Positions 8,998-17,886 of a stretch of 64,000 nucleotides of DNA are shown here, in pieces (position 1 is the first letter of the stretch; every line of letters begins with the position of its first letter). Under the pieces are notes generated by a model, which was not told the DNA's origin, searched no databases, and worked only from the letters and a program-made list of their open reading frames with translations. The stretch covers positions 1,984,001 to 2,048,000 of the forward strand of contig OZ245840.1 in the NCBI GenBank assembly GCA_965228775.1. Reading direction: 5' to 3'. A program made the translations under genes and the position numbers. The stretch comes from JANQMY01 sp965228775. GTDB taxonomy: Bacteria; Pseudomonadota; Alphaproteobacteria; JANQMY01.

Positions 8998-9669
8998 TTA
9001 GTTCGTCTCCGGTGCCGCCACCGTCAGAATGTCTGACAAAGGCGCGGAGACACCGCCAAAAGCAAGGACAGGTTGATCGCCTGCCAGCGTCACGCTGGTA
9101 ACAATCCCGGTAATACTGGTTGCCACAGGAATGGTCGCCCCATCCGAATCCAAAGACGCCACCTCAAGCGTATAGAGCCCGTCCGGCAAGTCGTTGCCGT
9201 TATTGTCCTTGCCGTCCCAGGTAAATTCGTGGCGGCCGCTAGAGATTTCACCTTCCGTCGTGAAAACAAGCTTTCCGGATTCGTCGGTGATGTTGATCGT
9301 GGTGGATTCCGCCACTTGATCCGACGCATAAGCCCAGTTCAATGTCGCGCCTTCCGTCAGTTGGAGCGTATCGCCAAGCGCATCCACTTCCTGGCCGATA
9401 TAGCCGACCGTGTTGCCTGTGATACTCGCAACCGATAGAGCTACGAGAGATTCGAGCTGCTGGTTGGTCTCAATGGATTGTTCAACCGCTGTGAAATCGA
9501 CTAGTTGACGCGTAAATTCATTCGTGTCGAGAGGTTCCAGTGGATCCTGATTTTGAAGTTGCGTCGTCAACAACGTCAAAAACGTGTCAAAGTCATCCGC
9601 CAGACCCGTCGCAGATTGCGCGGCGCTGCTGTTCTGACTGTTTATGCCGGTAAGGGCTGAAATATCCAT
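8998..9669 (-). CDS. flgD: FlgD, hook assembly scaffold
   Basis: This 223-residue hook-capping protein has the N-terminal FlgD signature (FDTFLTLLTTQLQNQDPLEPLDTNEFTRQLVDFTAVEQ, about residues 28-66) and the C-terminal FlgD Ig/tudor-like region with FTWDGKDNNGNDLPDGLYTLEV. It caps the growing hook, then is replaced by FlgK/FlgL. It lies 44 bp after fliK and ahead of flgE in one operon. Confidence 0.95.
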   Translation of the reverse strand: MDISALTGINSQNSSAAQSATGLADDFDTFLTLLTTQLQNQDPLEPLDTNEFTRQLVDFTAVEQSIETNQQLESLVALSVASITGNTVGYIGQEVDALGDTLQLTEGATLNWAYASDQVAESTTINITDESGKLVFTTEGEISSGRHEFTWDGKDNNGNDLPDGLYTLEVASLDSDGATIPVATSITGIVTSVTLAGDQPVLAFGGVSAPLSDILTVAAPETN

Positions 9670-9713
9670 CTAACTGTTGTCCGTCTTCTTAACTGTGCCT
9701 TACTGCTCTCAGA

Positions 9714-11192
9714 TCAAACCCGGATGTCGACTCTGTCATCTTCAACGATGGCCACTTGTTGTTGAGCAACACTGCCCGCCAGGTCGTCCTCGGCCCCGTC
9801 ACCTTGTGCGGAGGTGCCGCCCAAACCGGAACCATTACCGTCTTCCTCAGCTGCTTGTTCGTTGCCGTCCCGCAGTGAGAAGTTAAGAGCGCCGTCATCC
9901 ACATTGACACCCGCTTCCTCTAGCGCTTTCTGCAAAAGCCGCGCGTCCCGCTGGAGAAGGTCAAGCGTTTCCGGCCGGTCCACCGTCAGAGCGGCCGCAA
10001 CACGGCCATCGGCGCCCAAATCCAGCCGCACGTCGATTCGGCCCAGTTCAGGTGGATCAAGGCGAACTTCGAACCGGTTCACCCCATTGGCGAAGTTACG
10101 CTTCATATGAAACGCAAGCTGTTGCGCCGCCAATTGCTGGCCTTGAATGGTTTGATCAAAACGGACCGTGACCGTTACCGGTGGCCGTTGATCTGCCAGC
10201 AGCGTACCGTCGGTTTGACCGGCGGTAGCTGTCCCGATATCCGGGGTTGCCGCCGTCTGGGGGGCCACATCAAAACGAGGCGGCGGTGGCGCCGCTGTCT
10301 GTTGCAGCAATCGTTGAGCAGGGTTTTCCTGCTGCAGCTGCTGGCTGGAGACTTCGTGGAAAGCAGGCTGGTTTCCATTCTGCGTGCCGGAATTTGCTGC
10401 GAATGACTGTTGAGAGCCATTTGCCGCATTCGCACCAAACGCATTTTTCTGGGCATTGCCGTTAAGCAGCGTGGAGGCCGTCGGGTCGCGTTGCGCCGTA
10501 TCCGACGCGGCCTTGGGGTCTGCGGTACCCAAGAGCTGTTGCGCCGTCGGCGCGCCTTTGCCACCTTCAAGCAAATCACCCTTAGCCTGCAGAGCAGGCG
10601 CTGCCGAAGTCTCAGGCGCCGTAACCGGTTGCGTCGTCTGCGTCTGAGGGGCGGCCGCCTTAATCTGAGATGTTGGATCTGCGGGCAGTGTACTTGCAGG
10701 GTTCGTGCTTGCCACCTCACCGCCGGACGGAGCCTGCGTCGGTACCGTCGTACCGTTCGCTGCAGATGCAACAGCGCCGGCCTGTGCCGTATCGCTCTGG
10801 GTACCCGGAGCGGCCGTGCCTTCAAGTTCTGTTTCCGTGAGTTCAACGATGCCGTCGTCATTGACCCCAGTGATGGACCCTTCAGGTGTCACCGCCAATC
10901 CGTCAAGACCAACCTGTTCGTCGCTCGCAATATTGGTCGCTTGGGCACCTGACAATATGTCTACAAGAGACGTAGACGGATCTTCCGCCGATGTAGTCTC
11001 CCCATTGTTTGCAGCATTTGCACCGGGGTCACCCGTCGTTGCATCAGCGGCACTTTCGGCATTGCCCGGCAGTAAAAGAGAGAATGCGGTTGAACCTGTA
11101 TTCGAGGTATCCGTGCCACTCCCTTGCCCCGTGCCGGACTTGGAGCCGGGCGTCGTCGGGATAAGTGCCTGTACTAAATTCAGTGCGGTCAT
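9714..11192 (-). CDS. fliK: FliK, flagellar hook-length control protein
   Basis: This is a hook-length ruler of about 492 residues. A long low-complexity Ala/Thr/Gln/Pro-rich stretch (roughly 20-350) precedes the compact C-terminal Flg_hook domain with the signature NRFEVRLDPPELGRIDVRLDL. FliK measures the hook during export and switches FlhB specificity. I chose the ATG at 11192 (MTALNLVQALIP). The longer open frame to 11348 would include the sigma-54 promoter at 11226-11241, and its extra residues (Arg/Ala-rich) do not look like FliK. First gene of fliK-flgD-flgE, divergent from flgK. Confidence 0.92.
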   Translation of the reverse strand: MTALNLVQALIPTTPGSKSGTGQGSGTDTSNTGSTAFSLLLPGNAESAADATTGDPGANAANNGETTSAEDPSTSLVDILSGAQATNIASDEQVGLDGLAVTPEGSITGVNDDGIVELTETELEGTAAPGTQSDTAQAGAVASAANGTTVPTQAPSGGEVASTNPASTLPADPTSQIKAAAPQTQTTQPVTAPETSAAPALQAKGDLLEGGKGAPTAQQLLGTADPKAASDTAQRDPTASTLLNGNAQKNAFGANAANGSQQSFAANSGTQNGNQPAFHEVSSQQLQQENPAQRLLQQTAAPPPPRFDVAPQTAATPDIGTATAGQTDGTLLADQRPPVTVTVRFDQTIQGQQLAAQQLAFHMKRNFANGVNRFEVRLDPPELGRIDVRLDLGADGRVAAALTVDRPETLDLLQRDARLLQKALEEAGVNVDDGALNFSLRDGNEQAAEEDGNGSGLGGTSAQGDGAEDDLAGSVAQQQVAIVEDDRVDIRV

Positions 11193-11225
11193 AGCGCTCA
11201 CAAGAAATCTGTTCGCCACGATCAA

Positions 11226-11241
11226 AGCAAGAGGTGGGCCA
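11226..11241 (-). promoter_or_regulatory. Sigma-54 promoter for fliK-flgD-flgE
   Basis: The minus strand reads TGGCCCACCTCTTGCT, an intact -24 GG / -12 GC pair with the required 10-bp spacer. It ends 33 bp upstream of the fliK ATG at 11192. Late flagellar genes are sigma-54/FlbD dependent in Caulobacter-type bacteria, and FlbD is encoded in this window. Confidence 0.75.
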
Positions 11242-11374
11242 AGCACAGATACCGCAGAAACCAAGGCGTTTCTCGCAATCCCGCTTGCCGTCCGGCCAAT
11301 CCTGCCGGAGCAAAAACCCCGCCCGGAAAGAATTGCCCGGCGCTGCATGCGTCTTACGCCGGCCTCATACAGAC

Positions 11375-11390
11375 TGGCATTGTGGTTGCA
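11375..11390 (+). promoter_or_regulatory. Sigma-54 promoter for flgK-flgL
   Basis: The plus strand reads TGGCATTGTGGTTGCA, with GG and GC exactly 10 bp apart. It points to flgK, about 190 bp downstream. Together with the opposite promoter at 11226-11241 it forms a divergent pair in the fliK/flgK intergenic region, about 135 bp apart. Confidence 0.7.
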
Positions 11391-11582
11391 CTATAAGGGC
11401 CGGGAGAAAAATGATGATGTGTTCGAAAAGCCGCAGAACCAAGGAAAAAACTAGCCTTCAGGCTGTTCTCAGTTACCGGACAGCATGGGCGGAAAGAAAG
11501 TCTCTCGGCATGAAATACCCTTTCACATCGGCGAAGTTTGCACGGTCCGGCAGTTTGTGCCGGTCGGTGACGGAGTAAGATC

Positions 11583-13739
11583 ATGGCCATCGGTTCTGTA
11601 CTGAATAATGCTCTGTCGGCTCTGCAAACGAGTCAAACCGCTCTCAATGTCACGTCGAACAACATCGCGAACGTAAACACGCCGGGATATCAGCGACGTG
11701 TCGTTATCCAAGAAGCATTGGAGCTTGGCGGAAACGCAGGCGGTGTTGGCGTAGCGGAAGTCCGGCGCATTGCGGCGACATTTCTGACACGTGAAGGCCT
11801 GGCCGCAACGGCGTCGTCCGCCCAGTTCGAAACCGAGTTTCGTTTTCATGACCGCCTTCAAGTTCTGTTCGGCACGCCGGATCAGAACACATCACTGCCG
11901 GGGCGCATCAATTCCGTTTTTGCCGCGATCTCCGACTTGACGGTCGATCCGTCATCGAGCATTCGCCGCTCCGCTCTGCTCAATCAACTTGATGACTTTA
12001 CCGGCAGCGTCAGCCGCCTGGCCGAAGATCTTCAAGAGTTCCGCTTTGACGCCGATCAGGAACTCGAAGGCGCCATCAGCACCATTAATCGTGCCCTTGA
12101 AACCGTCTTTCTTTTGAATCCTCAGATCGCTCAAGGTCAGATTTCCGGGCAAGACATTTCCGGATTGCAAGACCAGCGCGATCAGGCACTGGACGAATTG
12201 GCGCAATATATCGACTTTCGTACGGACACTCAGCCTGACGGACGCATCTTTGTCTCCACCATAGACGGTATTCCATTCATCAATGACCGCCTGTTCCAGT
12301 TTCAATACCAGCCCGCCGGCGTGGTTTCGGAATCGACCGTCTTCGACACAATCACCGTTCACCCCATTGATCCAGTCAGCGGACAATTGTCCGCTCAAGG
12401 AACAGCCATTGCCTCGCATATCAACGGCGGCGAGCTTCGCGGCCTCTTGAACGTGCGCGATCAAATTCTCCCCGACTTATCTGCTCAATTGGGCGAGTTT
12501 TCCGCCGGCGTGGCCGATCAGCTCAACAAGATTTCCAACAACAGCAGTTCTGTTCCCGCCCCGAACAGTCTTGCAGGCATCAACACGGGACTGCTTGCAG
12601 CAGACGCCCACGGATTTTCCGGTACGACCACATTGGCTGTCACGGATAGCGCCGGCGCTTTGGTCTCACGGGTCGATATCGACTTCACGGCCGGGACCTA
12701 CAGCGTGGATGGCGGCGGCGCAGTCGCTTTCAGCGGCAGCACGATCGGCGACGTCATCGGCGACATCAACACAGCTCTTGGCGCCAATGGCAGCGCGAGC
12801 TTCACGAATGGTGTCTTATCCATCAGCGCTTCCGCTGGAAATGGTGTGAGTTTCATCGAAGATGCCACAACGCCAAGCAGCCGCGGCGGCCGGGGGTTTT
12901 CGCATTTCTTTGGGTTGAACGATGTCCTCCGTGCAGATGCGCCCACACATTTCGATACCGGGCTAAGTTCCACTGACGCACATGGCTTCGGCACCGGCGA
13001 AACCGTCAACATTGTTCTGCGCGGCCCAAACGGTGAAACCGCCATCGACTACACGCTCACCATTGCGCCCGGTACTGTCGGTGACGTGATCACCCAGTTA
13101 AACGCGGCGGGCACAGGCATGGGCGGGTTCGTTTCTTTTGCCCTTGATGGCAATGGCAAACTCACCGCCACACCAACAGCGGCTTTTCCCGGCTATGAAG
13201 TGGAAGTGATCAGCGATTCCACCAATCGCGGCTCCACCGGACTAAGCTTCAGTGAGATCTTCGGCATTGGCGAGCAATCCCAAGCGTTACAAGCCAAAGA
13301 TCTGGCCCTGGTACCGTCCATGGCGGGCAACCCTCAAGGTCTCGCTGTCGCCCAATTGGACATTTCCCCATCGACACTTCCCGGCGAGACGGTGTTGACC
13401 GTGGGGGACAATCGCGGCGCTCTGGCGATGGAAGCATTGCAAGACAATGCGGTTTCCTTTGGCACTGCCGGTGGGCTCGCGGCCCGCACCACAACGCTTG
13501 AGACTTTCGCCACAACGATCATTACGGAAGCCAGTACGGACGCTGCACGCGCTCAGTCCCTGCGAGACTCCAACAGCAGGCTGAAAACGGAAATCGACGA
13601 GCGCATCGCGTCCATCGAAGGTGTCAATCTGGATGAGGAATTGGCCAATCTGGTCATCTATCAGCAGTCTTACAACGCCGCGGCCCGCATCATCACGGCA
13701 GCTGACGAATTGTTCGACGCGTTGCTCAACGCGGTTTAG
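11583..13739 (+). CDS. flgK: FlgK, hook-filament junction protein 1 (HAP1)
   Basis: This 718-residue protein has the conserved N-terminal helix with SALQTSQTALNVTSNNIANVNTPGYQRR and the matching C-terminal helix (GVNLDEELANLVIYQQSYNAAARIITAADELFDALLNAV). The middle is a long Gly/Thr-rich variable region. It joins hook to filament after FlgD leaves. A GGAGTAAG ribosome binding site lies just ahead of the ATG. It is followed 11 bp later by flgL in one operon. Confidence 0.95.
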   Translation: MAIGSVLNNALSALQTSQTALNVTSNNIANVNTPGYQRRVVIQEALELGGNAGGVGVAEVRRIAATFLTREGLAATASSAQFETEFRFHDRLQVLFGTPDQNTSLPGRINSVFAAISDLTVDPSSSIRRSALLNQLDDFTGSVSRLAEDLQEFRFDADQELEGAISTINRALETVFLLNPQIAQGQISGQDISGLQDQRDQALDELAQYIDFRTDTQPDGRIFVSTIDGIPFINDRLFQFQYQPAGVVSESTVFDTITVHPIDPVSGQLSAQGTAIASHINGGELRGLLNVRDQILPDLSAQLGEFSAGVADQLNKISNNSSSVPAPNSLAGINTGLLAADAHGFSGTTTLAVTDSAGALVSRVDIDFTAGTYSVDGGGAVAFSGSTIGDVIGDINTALGANGSASFTNGVLSISASAGNGVSFIEDATTPSSRGGRGFSHFFGLNDVLRADAPTHFDTGLSSTDAHGFGTGETVNIVLRGPNGETAIDYTLTIAPGTVGDVITQLNAAGTGMGGFVSFALDGNGKLTATPTAAFPGYEVEVISDSTNRGSTGLSFSEIFGIGEQSQALQAKDLALVPSMAGNPQGLAVAQLDISPSTLPGETVLTVGDNRGALAMEALQDNAVSFGTAGGLAARTTTLETFATTIITEASTDAARAQSLRDSNSRLKTEIDERIASIEGVNLDEELANLVIYQQSYNAAARIITAADELFDALLNAV

Positions 13740-13750
13740 GAGAATAGATC

Positions 13751-14677
13751 ATGGTTACGCGCATTGGATCCTTTTCGCAAAGCCAAGCTTTGCTTCTGGA
13801 GCTTAACCGCCAGAATACGAAAGTTTTCCGCACCCAGGAACAGGTGGCGACGGGCAAAGTTGCGGACAATTACAAAGACATTGCCGCCGACACGGGTGTC
13901 CTGCTAACGGCCAAGAAAGTCGAAACACGCACGATCCAATTCCAAAACAATATTACGGAATTATCCGCGCGCGTAGAAATTCAGAACATTCAGCTAACGC
14001 GCATTGAAGATGCCGCCGCGGAACTTCGGCAGGACGTATTGAGTGCCATTGCGTTGGAATCGGGGGCTGCCCTTTCCGAAAAAATCGACGCTGCCTTTCA
14101 GCGGATCTTGAACACCCTGAATTCTCAATTCGACGACCGTTACATTTTTGGTGGTACACGGAGCGACCAGCCACCGGTCAACATTTCGACGCTGGCGGAT
14201 CTTGTTGCCGCTCCCACCGTGGCGGGCATATTCGAAAACAACCAACTTCGCCCATCCGCTCCAATTGACGAAGGACAGGACATTACCATCGGCTTTCTGG
14301 CCGATGCCCTTGGGCAAGACATTCTGCAAGTGATCAAAGACCTTGCCACATTTGATGCGGGTCCTAGCGGACCATTCGGCGATCACCTGACATCAGCACA
14401 ACGCAGTTTCCTCGAAAGTCAGGTGGCCGTCTTGAATTCTGCTCATGAAGGCCTCATCGATCAGACAGCAGCCAACGGCCTGCTCGCCAATCAGTTGGAT
14501 GAGGCGCGCGACCGGCATGAAACGTCTTTGATTTCTATCCGCCAGTTTATTTCGGACATTGAAGATGTGGATTTGGCTGAAGCGGTGACGCGGCTCAATC
14601 AGGATCAAGTGGCGGTACAAGCCTCTGCCAGGATTTTGGCAGATCTGAACAACCTGACCCTACTAAACTTCATTTGA
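13751..14677 (+). CDS. flgL: FlgL, hook-filament junction protein 3 (HAP3)
   Basis: This 308-residue flagellin-like protein has an N-terminal D0/D1 region (MVTRIGSFSQSQALLLELNRQNTKVFRTQEQVATGKVADNYKDIAAD, in parts) and a C-terminal D0 helix (DLAEAVTRLNQDQVAVQASARILADLNNLTLLNFI). It also has the junction-protein motif DDRYIFGGTRSDQPPV near residue 130. It follows flgK by 11 bp with an AGGAGA ribosome binding site inside the gap. No flagellin gene lies in this window. Confidence 0.93.
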   Translation: MVTRIGSFSQSQALLLELNRQNTKVFRTQEQVATGKVADNYKDIAADTGVLLTAKKVETRTIQFQNNITELSARVEIQNIQLTRIEDAAAELRQDVLSAIALESGAALSEKIDAAFQRILNTLNSQFDDRYIFGGTRSDQPPVNISTLADLVAAPTVAGIFENNQLRPSAPIDEGQDITIGFLADALGQDILQVIKDLATFDAGPSGPFGDHLTSAQRSFLESQVAVLNSAHEGLIDQTAANGLLANQLDEARDRHETSLISIRQFISDIEDVDLAEAVTRLNQDQVAVQASARILADLNNLTLLNFI

Positions 14678-14694
14678 TGCGGCATCGCGCATAA

Positions 14695-14720
14695 CAAAAA
14701 AGCGGGCACAAAGCCCGCCT
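14695..14720 (-). terminator. Terminator after the DUF2059 gene
   Basis: A 6-bp perfect stem (GCGGGC/GCCCGC, loop of 5) at 14702-14718 is followed on the minus strand by six T. It sits between the converging flgL and DUF2059 genes. The plus side has only a weak T-tract, so it mainly serves the minus-strand gene. Confidence 0.75.
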
Positions 14721-14744
14721 TTCGATGATCTATCTGTCGAAGCG

Positions 14745-15290
14745 TCAGTAATTATACCCACCGCCTCCGCCGCCACTTGTGGCACCCGAGTTCGCCAGCA
14801 GTTCTTGCATGCGGCGCGACGCGTTGTATGAAACCCGCGTCAGCCAAAGATCAAACGCGTCCCCCATCTCGCGGGCCACGACCGATTGTTTTTCTTGCTG
14901 CTTCCGGCCAACGGCGGACCGGTTATAGCGCGTCATCTCTTTAAGCTCGCCGCTCGTGAAATGTTGCGCGTAAACGCGCGCTGCATCGTCCAGCAATTCA
15001 GGAATGCGCGACTGGAATTCCGCCAGCACCGTGCCGGAGATTTCCTCGATCTTGCTGGCTTCAACGCCCGGATACTCTCTCTTTAGCTGCTCGGTCACTT
15101 TGCCTACGATCGCTGTAATCTGGCGCTGGAGCCCCCGCTCCATACCCGAACTGGCAACGAATTCGCGTGCCGCATCAATGCGCTCGCCATAGTCCGATGC
15201 TTGAACTGTCGCCGGAACCGTCATCGAAAGCCCGGCAAGCACCATGCAAAACAGGGCAAAGCGAGACAGAAGCCTATTGGAAATTCCCAT
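14745..15290 (-). CDS. Exported DUF2059-domain protein
   Basis: This is a protein of about 181 residues from the ATG at 15290. It has a clear signal peptide (LLSRFALFCMVLAGLSMTVPATVQA, cleavage after VQA) and a helical DUF2059-type domain in which FTSGELKEMTRYNRSAVGRK is characteristic of the family. The tail is Gly/Tyr-rich (SGGGGGGYNY). DUF2059 proteins are periplasmic and of unknown function. A longer in-frame start at 15371 adds residues ahead of the signal peptide and is unlikely. It converges on flgL and has its own terminator. Confidence 0.8.
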   Translation of the reverse strand: MGISNRLLSRFALFCMVLAGLSMTVPATVQASDYGERIDAAREFVASSGMERGLQRQITAIVGKVTEQLKREYPGVEASKIEEISGTVLAEFQSRIPELLDDAARVYAQHFTSGELKEMTRYNRSAVGRKQQEKQSVVAREMGDAFDLWLTRVSYNASRRMQELLANSGATSGGGGGGYNY

Positions 15291-15434
15291 GTTCACACCC
15301 CCGAGGGAACAATTAATGTCTGCCGCCTTTGTTTCGGTGGATTCTCGTAACCCCAAACGCGCAAAAAGCATTCCTGCCCGCTTCTTTTGCGCTTACGTCC
15401 AAACTGCCCAAATAAAGGACCGGCCCTCAAAACC

Positions 15435-15451
15435 CTAACGCAGCATTAACC
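15435..15451 (+). promoter_or_regulatory. Possible CtrA box between the DUF2059 gene and mnmA
   Basis: CTAA-N7-TTAACC matches nine of ten positions of the CtrA full-site consensus TTAA-N7-TTAACC. It lies in the divergent gap, about 145 bp from the DUF2059 start and 110 bp from the mnmA start, so it could act on either gene. Confidence 0.35.
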
Positions 15452-15558
15452 CTAGCACAACCGTATGGTTACTGGCGTTCTAACCGTCTGATTTGCATGA
15501 AACTTTTCGATTTGCGGAATCTCCTTGCGGGGGCACGGGCGCTCCCTATATTGGCGCC

Positions 15559-16746
15559 ATGATGAGTACAACCACACAAAATGCAGAAAAACAGCCTTCT
15601 GACGGCGGCAATTCCCTGGGTTTGCCGGCTCAGCCAGAAGAAACGCGCGTTGTGGTTGCCATGTCGGGCGGTGTCGATTCGTCCACCGTGGCAGCTATGC
15701 TGGCGCGCGACCACTATGATGTGGTGGGCATTACCCTGCAGCTTTACGATCATGGCGCGGCGCTTGCCAAAAAAGGTGCCTGCTGCGCCGGTCAAGACAT
15801 TCATGATGCGCGGCGCGTGGCCGAACGGCTCGACATGCCTCATTACGTGCTGGACTATGAATCCCGCTTCCAACAATCGGTCATGGAAGATTTCGCCGAT
15901 AGCTATCTGGCCGGTGAAACACCGATCCCTTGTATCCGTTGCAATGAACGGGTGAAATTTCGTGACCTGTTAGACACAGCCCGCGACCTGGGGGCGGAAG
16001 CTCTGGTAACAGGTCATTATGTGCGCCGGGTGATGGGGCCTGAAGGAGCGGAAATGCACCGCGCTCAAGACCATGACCGCGACCAAAGCTATTTCCTGTT
16101 CACCACGACACAACAACAGCTGGACTATCTTCGGTTTCCCCTTGGCGATTTGACCAAAGAGGAAACCCGTCAGCTGGCGGAGGAATTCGCTTTACCTGTT
16201 GCCGATAAACCCGACAGCCAAGACATCTGCTTTGTCCCCCAAGGGCGTTACACAAGCGTAATCGAAAAATTGCGCCCGGGCGCCGCTGAGCCCGGCGATA
16301 TCGTGCATTTGGATGGCCGTGTGCTCGGCACCCATGACGGCATCATTAAATATACGATCGGACAACGGCGCCATTTAGGTGTGGCCACCGGTGAACCGCT
16401 CTACGTGGTGGGTCTTGATGCCGACAAAAAGCAGGTCCTGGTGGGTCCCAAAGAAGCGCTTCTGACGAAAGAAATCAAAGTCAAAGAAGTCAATTGGCTG
16501 GGCGGCAAAACGCTGCACGGCACAGCCCAAACCGGTCTGCCGGTTCAAGTGAAAGTACGCTCCACCAAACCGCCCGCGCCCGCAACGCTTTGGCTGGAAG
16601 ACGATGGCATGGCGCGTGTGGTTTTGGATGAGGGGGAAGAAGGCGTGTCCCCCGGACAAGCATGCGTATTCTATGACCGGGACCATGCAAGCCGCGTGCT
16701 GGGCGGCGGCTGGATTGCCGAAGGCACCCGGGTCAACGTGCTTTAG
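15559..16746 (+). CDS. mnmA: MnmA, tRNA-specific 2-thiouridylase
   Basis: This enzyme of 395 residues (from the ATG at 15559) thiolates U34 of tRNA-Lys, -Glu and -Gln with sulfur passed on from a cysteine desulfurase. It shows the ATP-pyrophosphatase P-loop SGGVDSS (residues 36-42), the Cys of the PCIRCNERVKF motif (Cys128) and the second active-site Cys in SDSQDICFVPQG-type context (Cys224). An in-frame codon upstream (15493) would extend the protein by 22 unlikely residues. The gene ends 32 bp before the dienelactone-hydrolase gene, so they may be cotranscribed. Confidence 0.95.
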   Translation: MMSTTTQNAEKQPSDGGNSLGLPAQPEETRVVVAMSGGVDSSTVAAMLARDHYDVVGITLQLYDHGAALAKKGACCAGQDIHDARRVAERLDMPHYVLDYESRFQQSVMEDFADSYLAGETPIPCIRCNERVKFRDLLDTARDLGAEALVTGHYVRRVMGPEGAEMHRAQDHDRDQSYFLFTTTQQQLDYLRFPLGDLTKEETRQLAEEFALPVADKPDSQDICFVPQGRYTSVIEKLRPGAAEPGDIVHLDGRVLGTHDGIIKYTIGQRRHLGVATGEPLYVVGLDADKKQVLVGPKEALLTKEIKVKEVNWLGGKTLHGTAQTGLPVQVKVRSTKPPAPATLWLEDDGMARVVLDEGEEGVSPGQACVFYDRDHASRVLGGGWIAEGTRVNVL

Positions 16747-16778
16747 AAAACACACAACCAAATTAGAGAGGAAGGCCC

Positions 16779-17522
16779 ATGCAGGAAAAAGACGTTGTCA
16801 TTGAAACGAAGGACGGCGCCATGCCTGCGTTTGTGACGCACCCGGACGAAGGTGGCCCCTTTCCGGTCCTCTTCTTCTATATGGACGCCCCCGGCATTCG
16901 CGAAGAACTGCGTGACATGGCACGCCGGCTGGGCACGGTGGGTTATTATGTGGTGCTGCCCAACCTCTACTATCGCGACGGCGCGCCCGTGGATATTATG
17001 GTGGATCGGTCGGAAGAAACCATGAACCGCATGTTCGGCCTGATGCGGACCTTGTCCAACCGCAAGATCGTTTCCGACACGGAAGCCATGCTGGCCTTCA
17101 CCACCGGGGAAGACAAAGCCAAAGCAGGTCCCGTCGGCATCGTCGGCTATTGCATGAGCGGACCGTTCGTGACCAGCATCGCCGCCGCCTATCCCGATAA
17201 AGTGGCCGCCGCCGCCTCCATCTACGGCGCTGCTCTTGTGACGGAGCATTCCGACTCACCGCATTTGAAGGTGGGCGACATTGAGGGCGAGATCTATTTT
17301 GCCTGCGCCGAGACGGATCATTGGGCTCCGAAGGAAACCGTCGATCAGTTAGAAAACGCTCTAAAAGCGGCTGGCACCAATTACCGGATCGAATGGTATC
17401 CCGGTACCGAACATGGCTTCGCATTTCCGGAGAGGGATGTGTTTCACAAGCTCGCGGGCGAACGCCATTGGGAACGGCTATTTGACCTTTTTGGACGCAA
17501 TCTCAAGACTTTAGCACCTTAG
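16779..17522 (+). CDS. Dienelactone hydrolase family protein
   Basis: This 247-residue alpha/beta hydrolase of the DLH family has a catalytic triad visible as Cys125 (GYCMSG), Asp180 (CAETDHWAP) and His212 (EHGFAF). Family members hydrolyse dienelactones in aromatic catabolism, but many act on other esters, so the substrate is not assigned. An AGAGAGGAAG ribosome binding site lies just ahead of the ATG. It stands downstream of mnmA and is unlikely to be functionally linked to it. Confidence 0.88.
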   Translation: MQEKDVVIETKDGAMPAFVTHPDEGGPFPVLFFYMDAPGIREELRDMARRLGTVGYYVVLPNLYYRDGAPVDIMVDRSEETMNRMFGLMRTLSNRKIVSDTEAMLAFTTGEDKAKAGPVGIVGYCMSGPFVTSIAAAYPDKVAAAASIYGAALVTEHSDSPHLKVGDIEGEIYFACAETDHWAPKETVDQLENALKAAGTNYRIEWYPGTEHGFAFPERDVFHKLAGERHWERLFDLFGRNLKTLAP

Positions 17523-17736
17523 TCCGGCGAACCGTGCCCGCTTCTTGACAGAACCGGGCCAAAGCCGTAAATCCCCGGTTCCTTTACTAAGGCATGATCA
17601 TTTCATAGAAGCATGATCATGCTTACGATTCACCGTTTGTCGCGCGATCGGACGGTTAACCGCCAAAGTCGGATTTTGGCACTTAACCTAATCGCGCTCT
17701 AAGTGGTGCACCACTTTGTACGCCTATTGCCGTTGG
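17523..17736. other. Intergenic region with two perfect 16-bp palindromes
   Basis: No gene is seen. It holds AAGCATGATCATGCTT at 17609-17624, whose core GCATGATCAT is repeated directly at 17592-17601. It also holds AAGTGGTGCACCACTT at 17701-17716, just ahead of the tRNA. The second could be a hairpin or an operator. Neither is followed by a T-run on the plus strand. Confidence 0.6.
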
Positions 17737-17813
17737 GGCGGAGTAGCTCAGCTGGTTAGAGCAGCGGAATCATAATCCGCGTGTCGGGGGTTCAAGTCCC
17801 TCCTCCGCTACCA
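17737..17813 (+). tRNA. tRNA-Met (CAT), elongator type
   Basis: This 77-nt cloverleaf includes an encoded CCA end. The acceptor stem GGCGGAG pairs with CTCCGCT, with one G-U pair at the end. The D-arm contains AGCTCAGCTGGTTAGAGC, the anticodon stem GCGGA/TCCGC encloses loop ATCATAA with anticodon CAT at 17771-17773, and the T-arm has GGTTCAAGTCC. It lacks the initiator features (C1-A72 mismatch type CGCGGGG). A tRNA-Ile2 with the same anticodon is the alternative but fits the acceptor stem less well. The catabolic island starts directly downstream. Confidence 0.93.
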
Positions 17814-17886
17814 AATTTTTCCCTTGAAATACCAATGCCTGAACGAAGATCTGGCTTTCGGATGATTGGCAAAAAGAGGCGCTAGG

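Noticed and set aside
10175..10861. Minus-strand 228-codon Arg-rich frame inside fliK
   Set aside because: Shifted reading of the G/C-rich low-complexity part of fliK. The FliK frame holds the conserved C-terminal domain.
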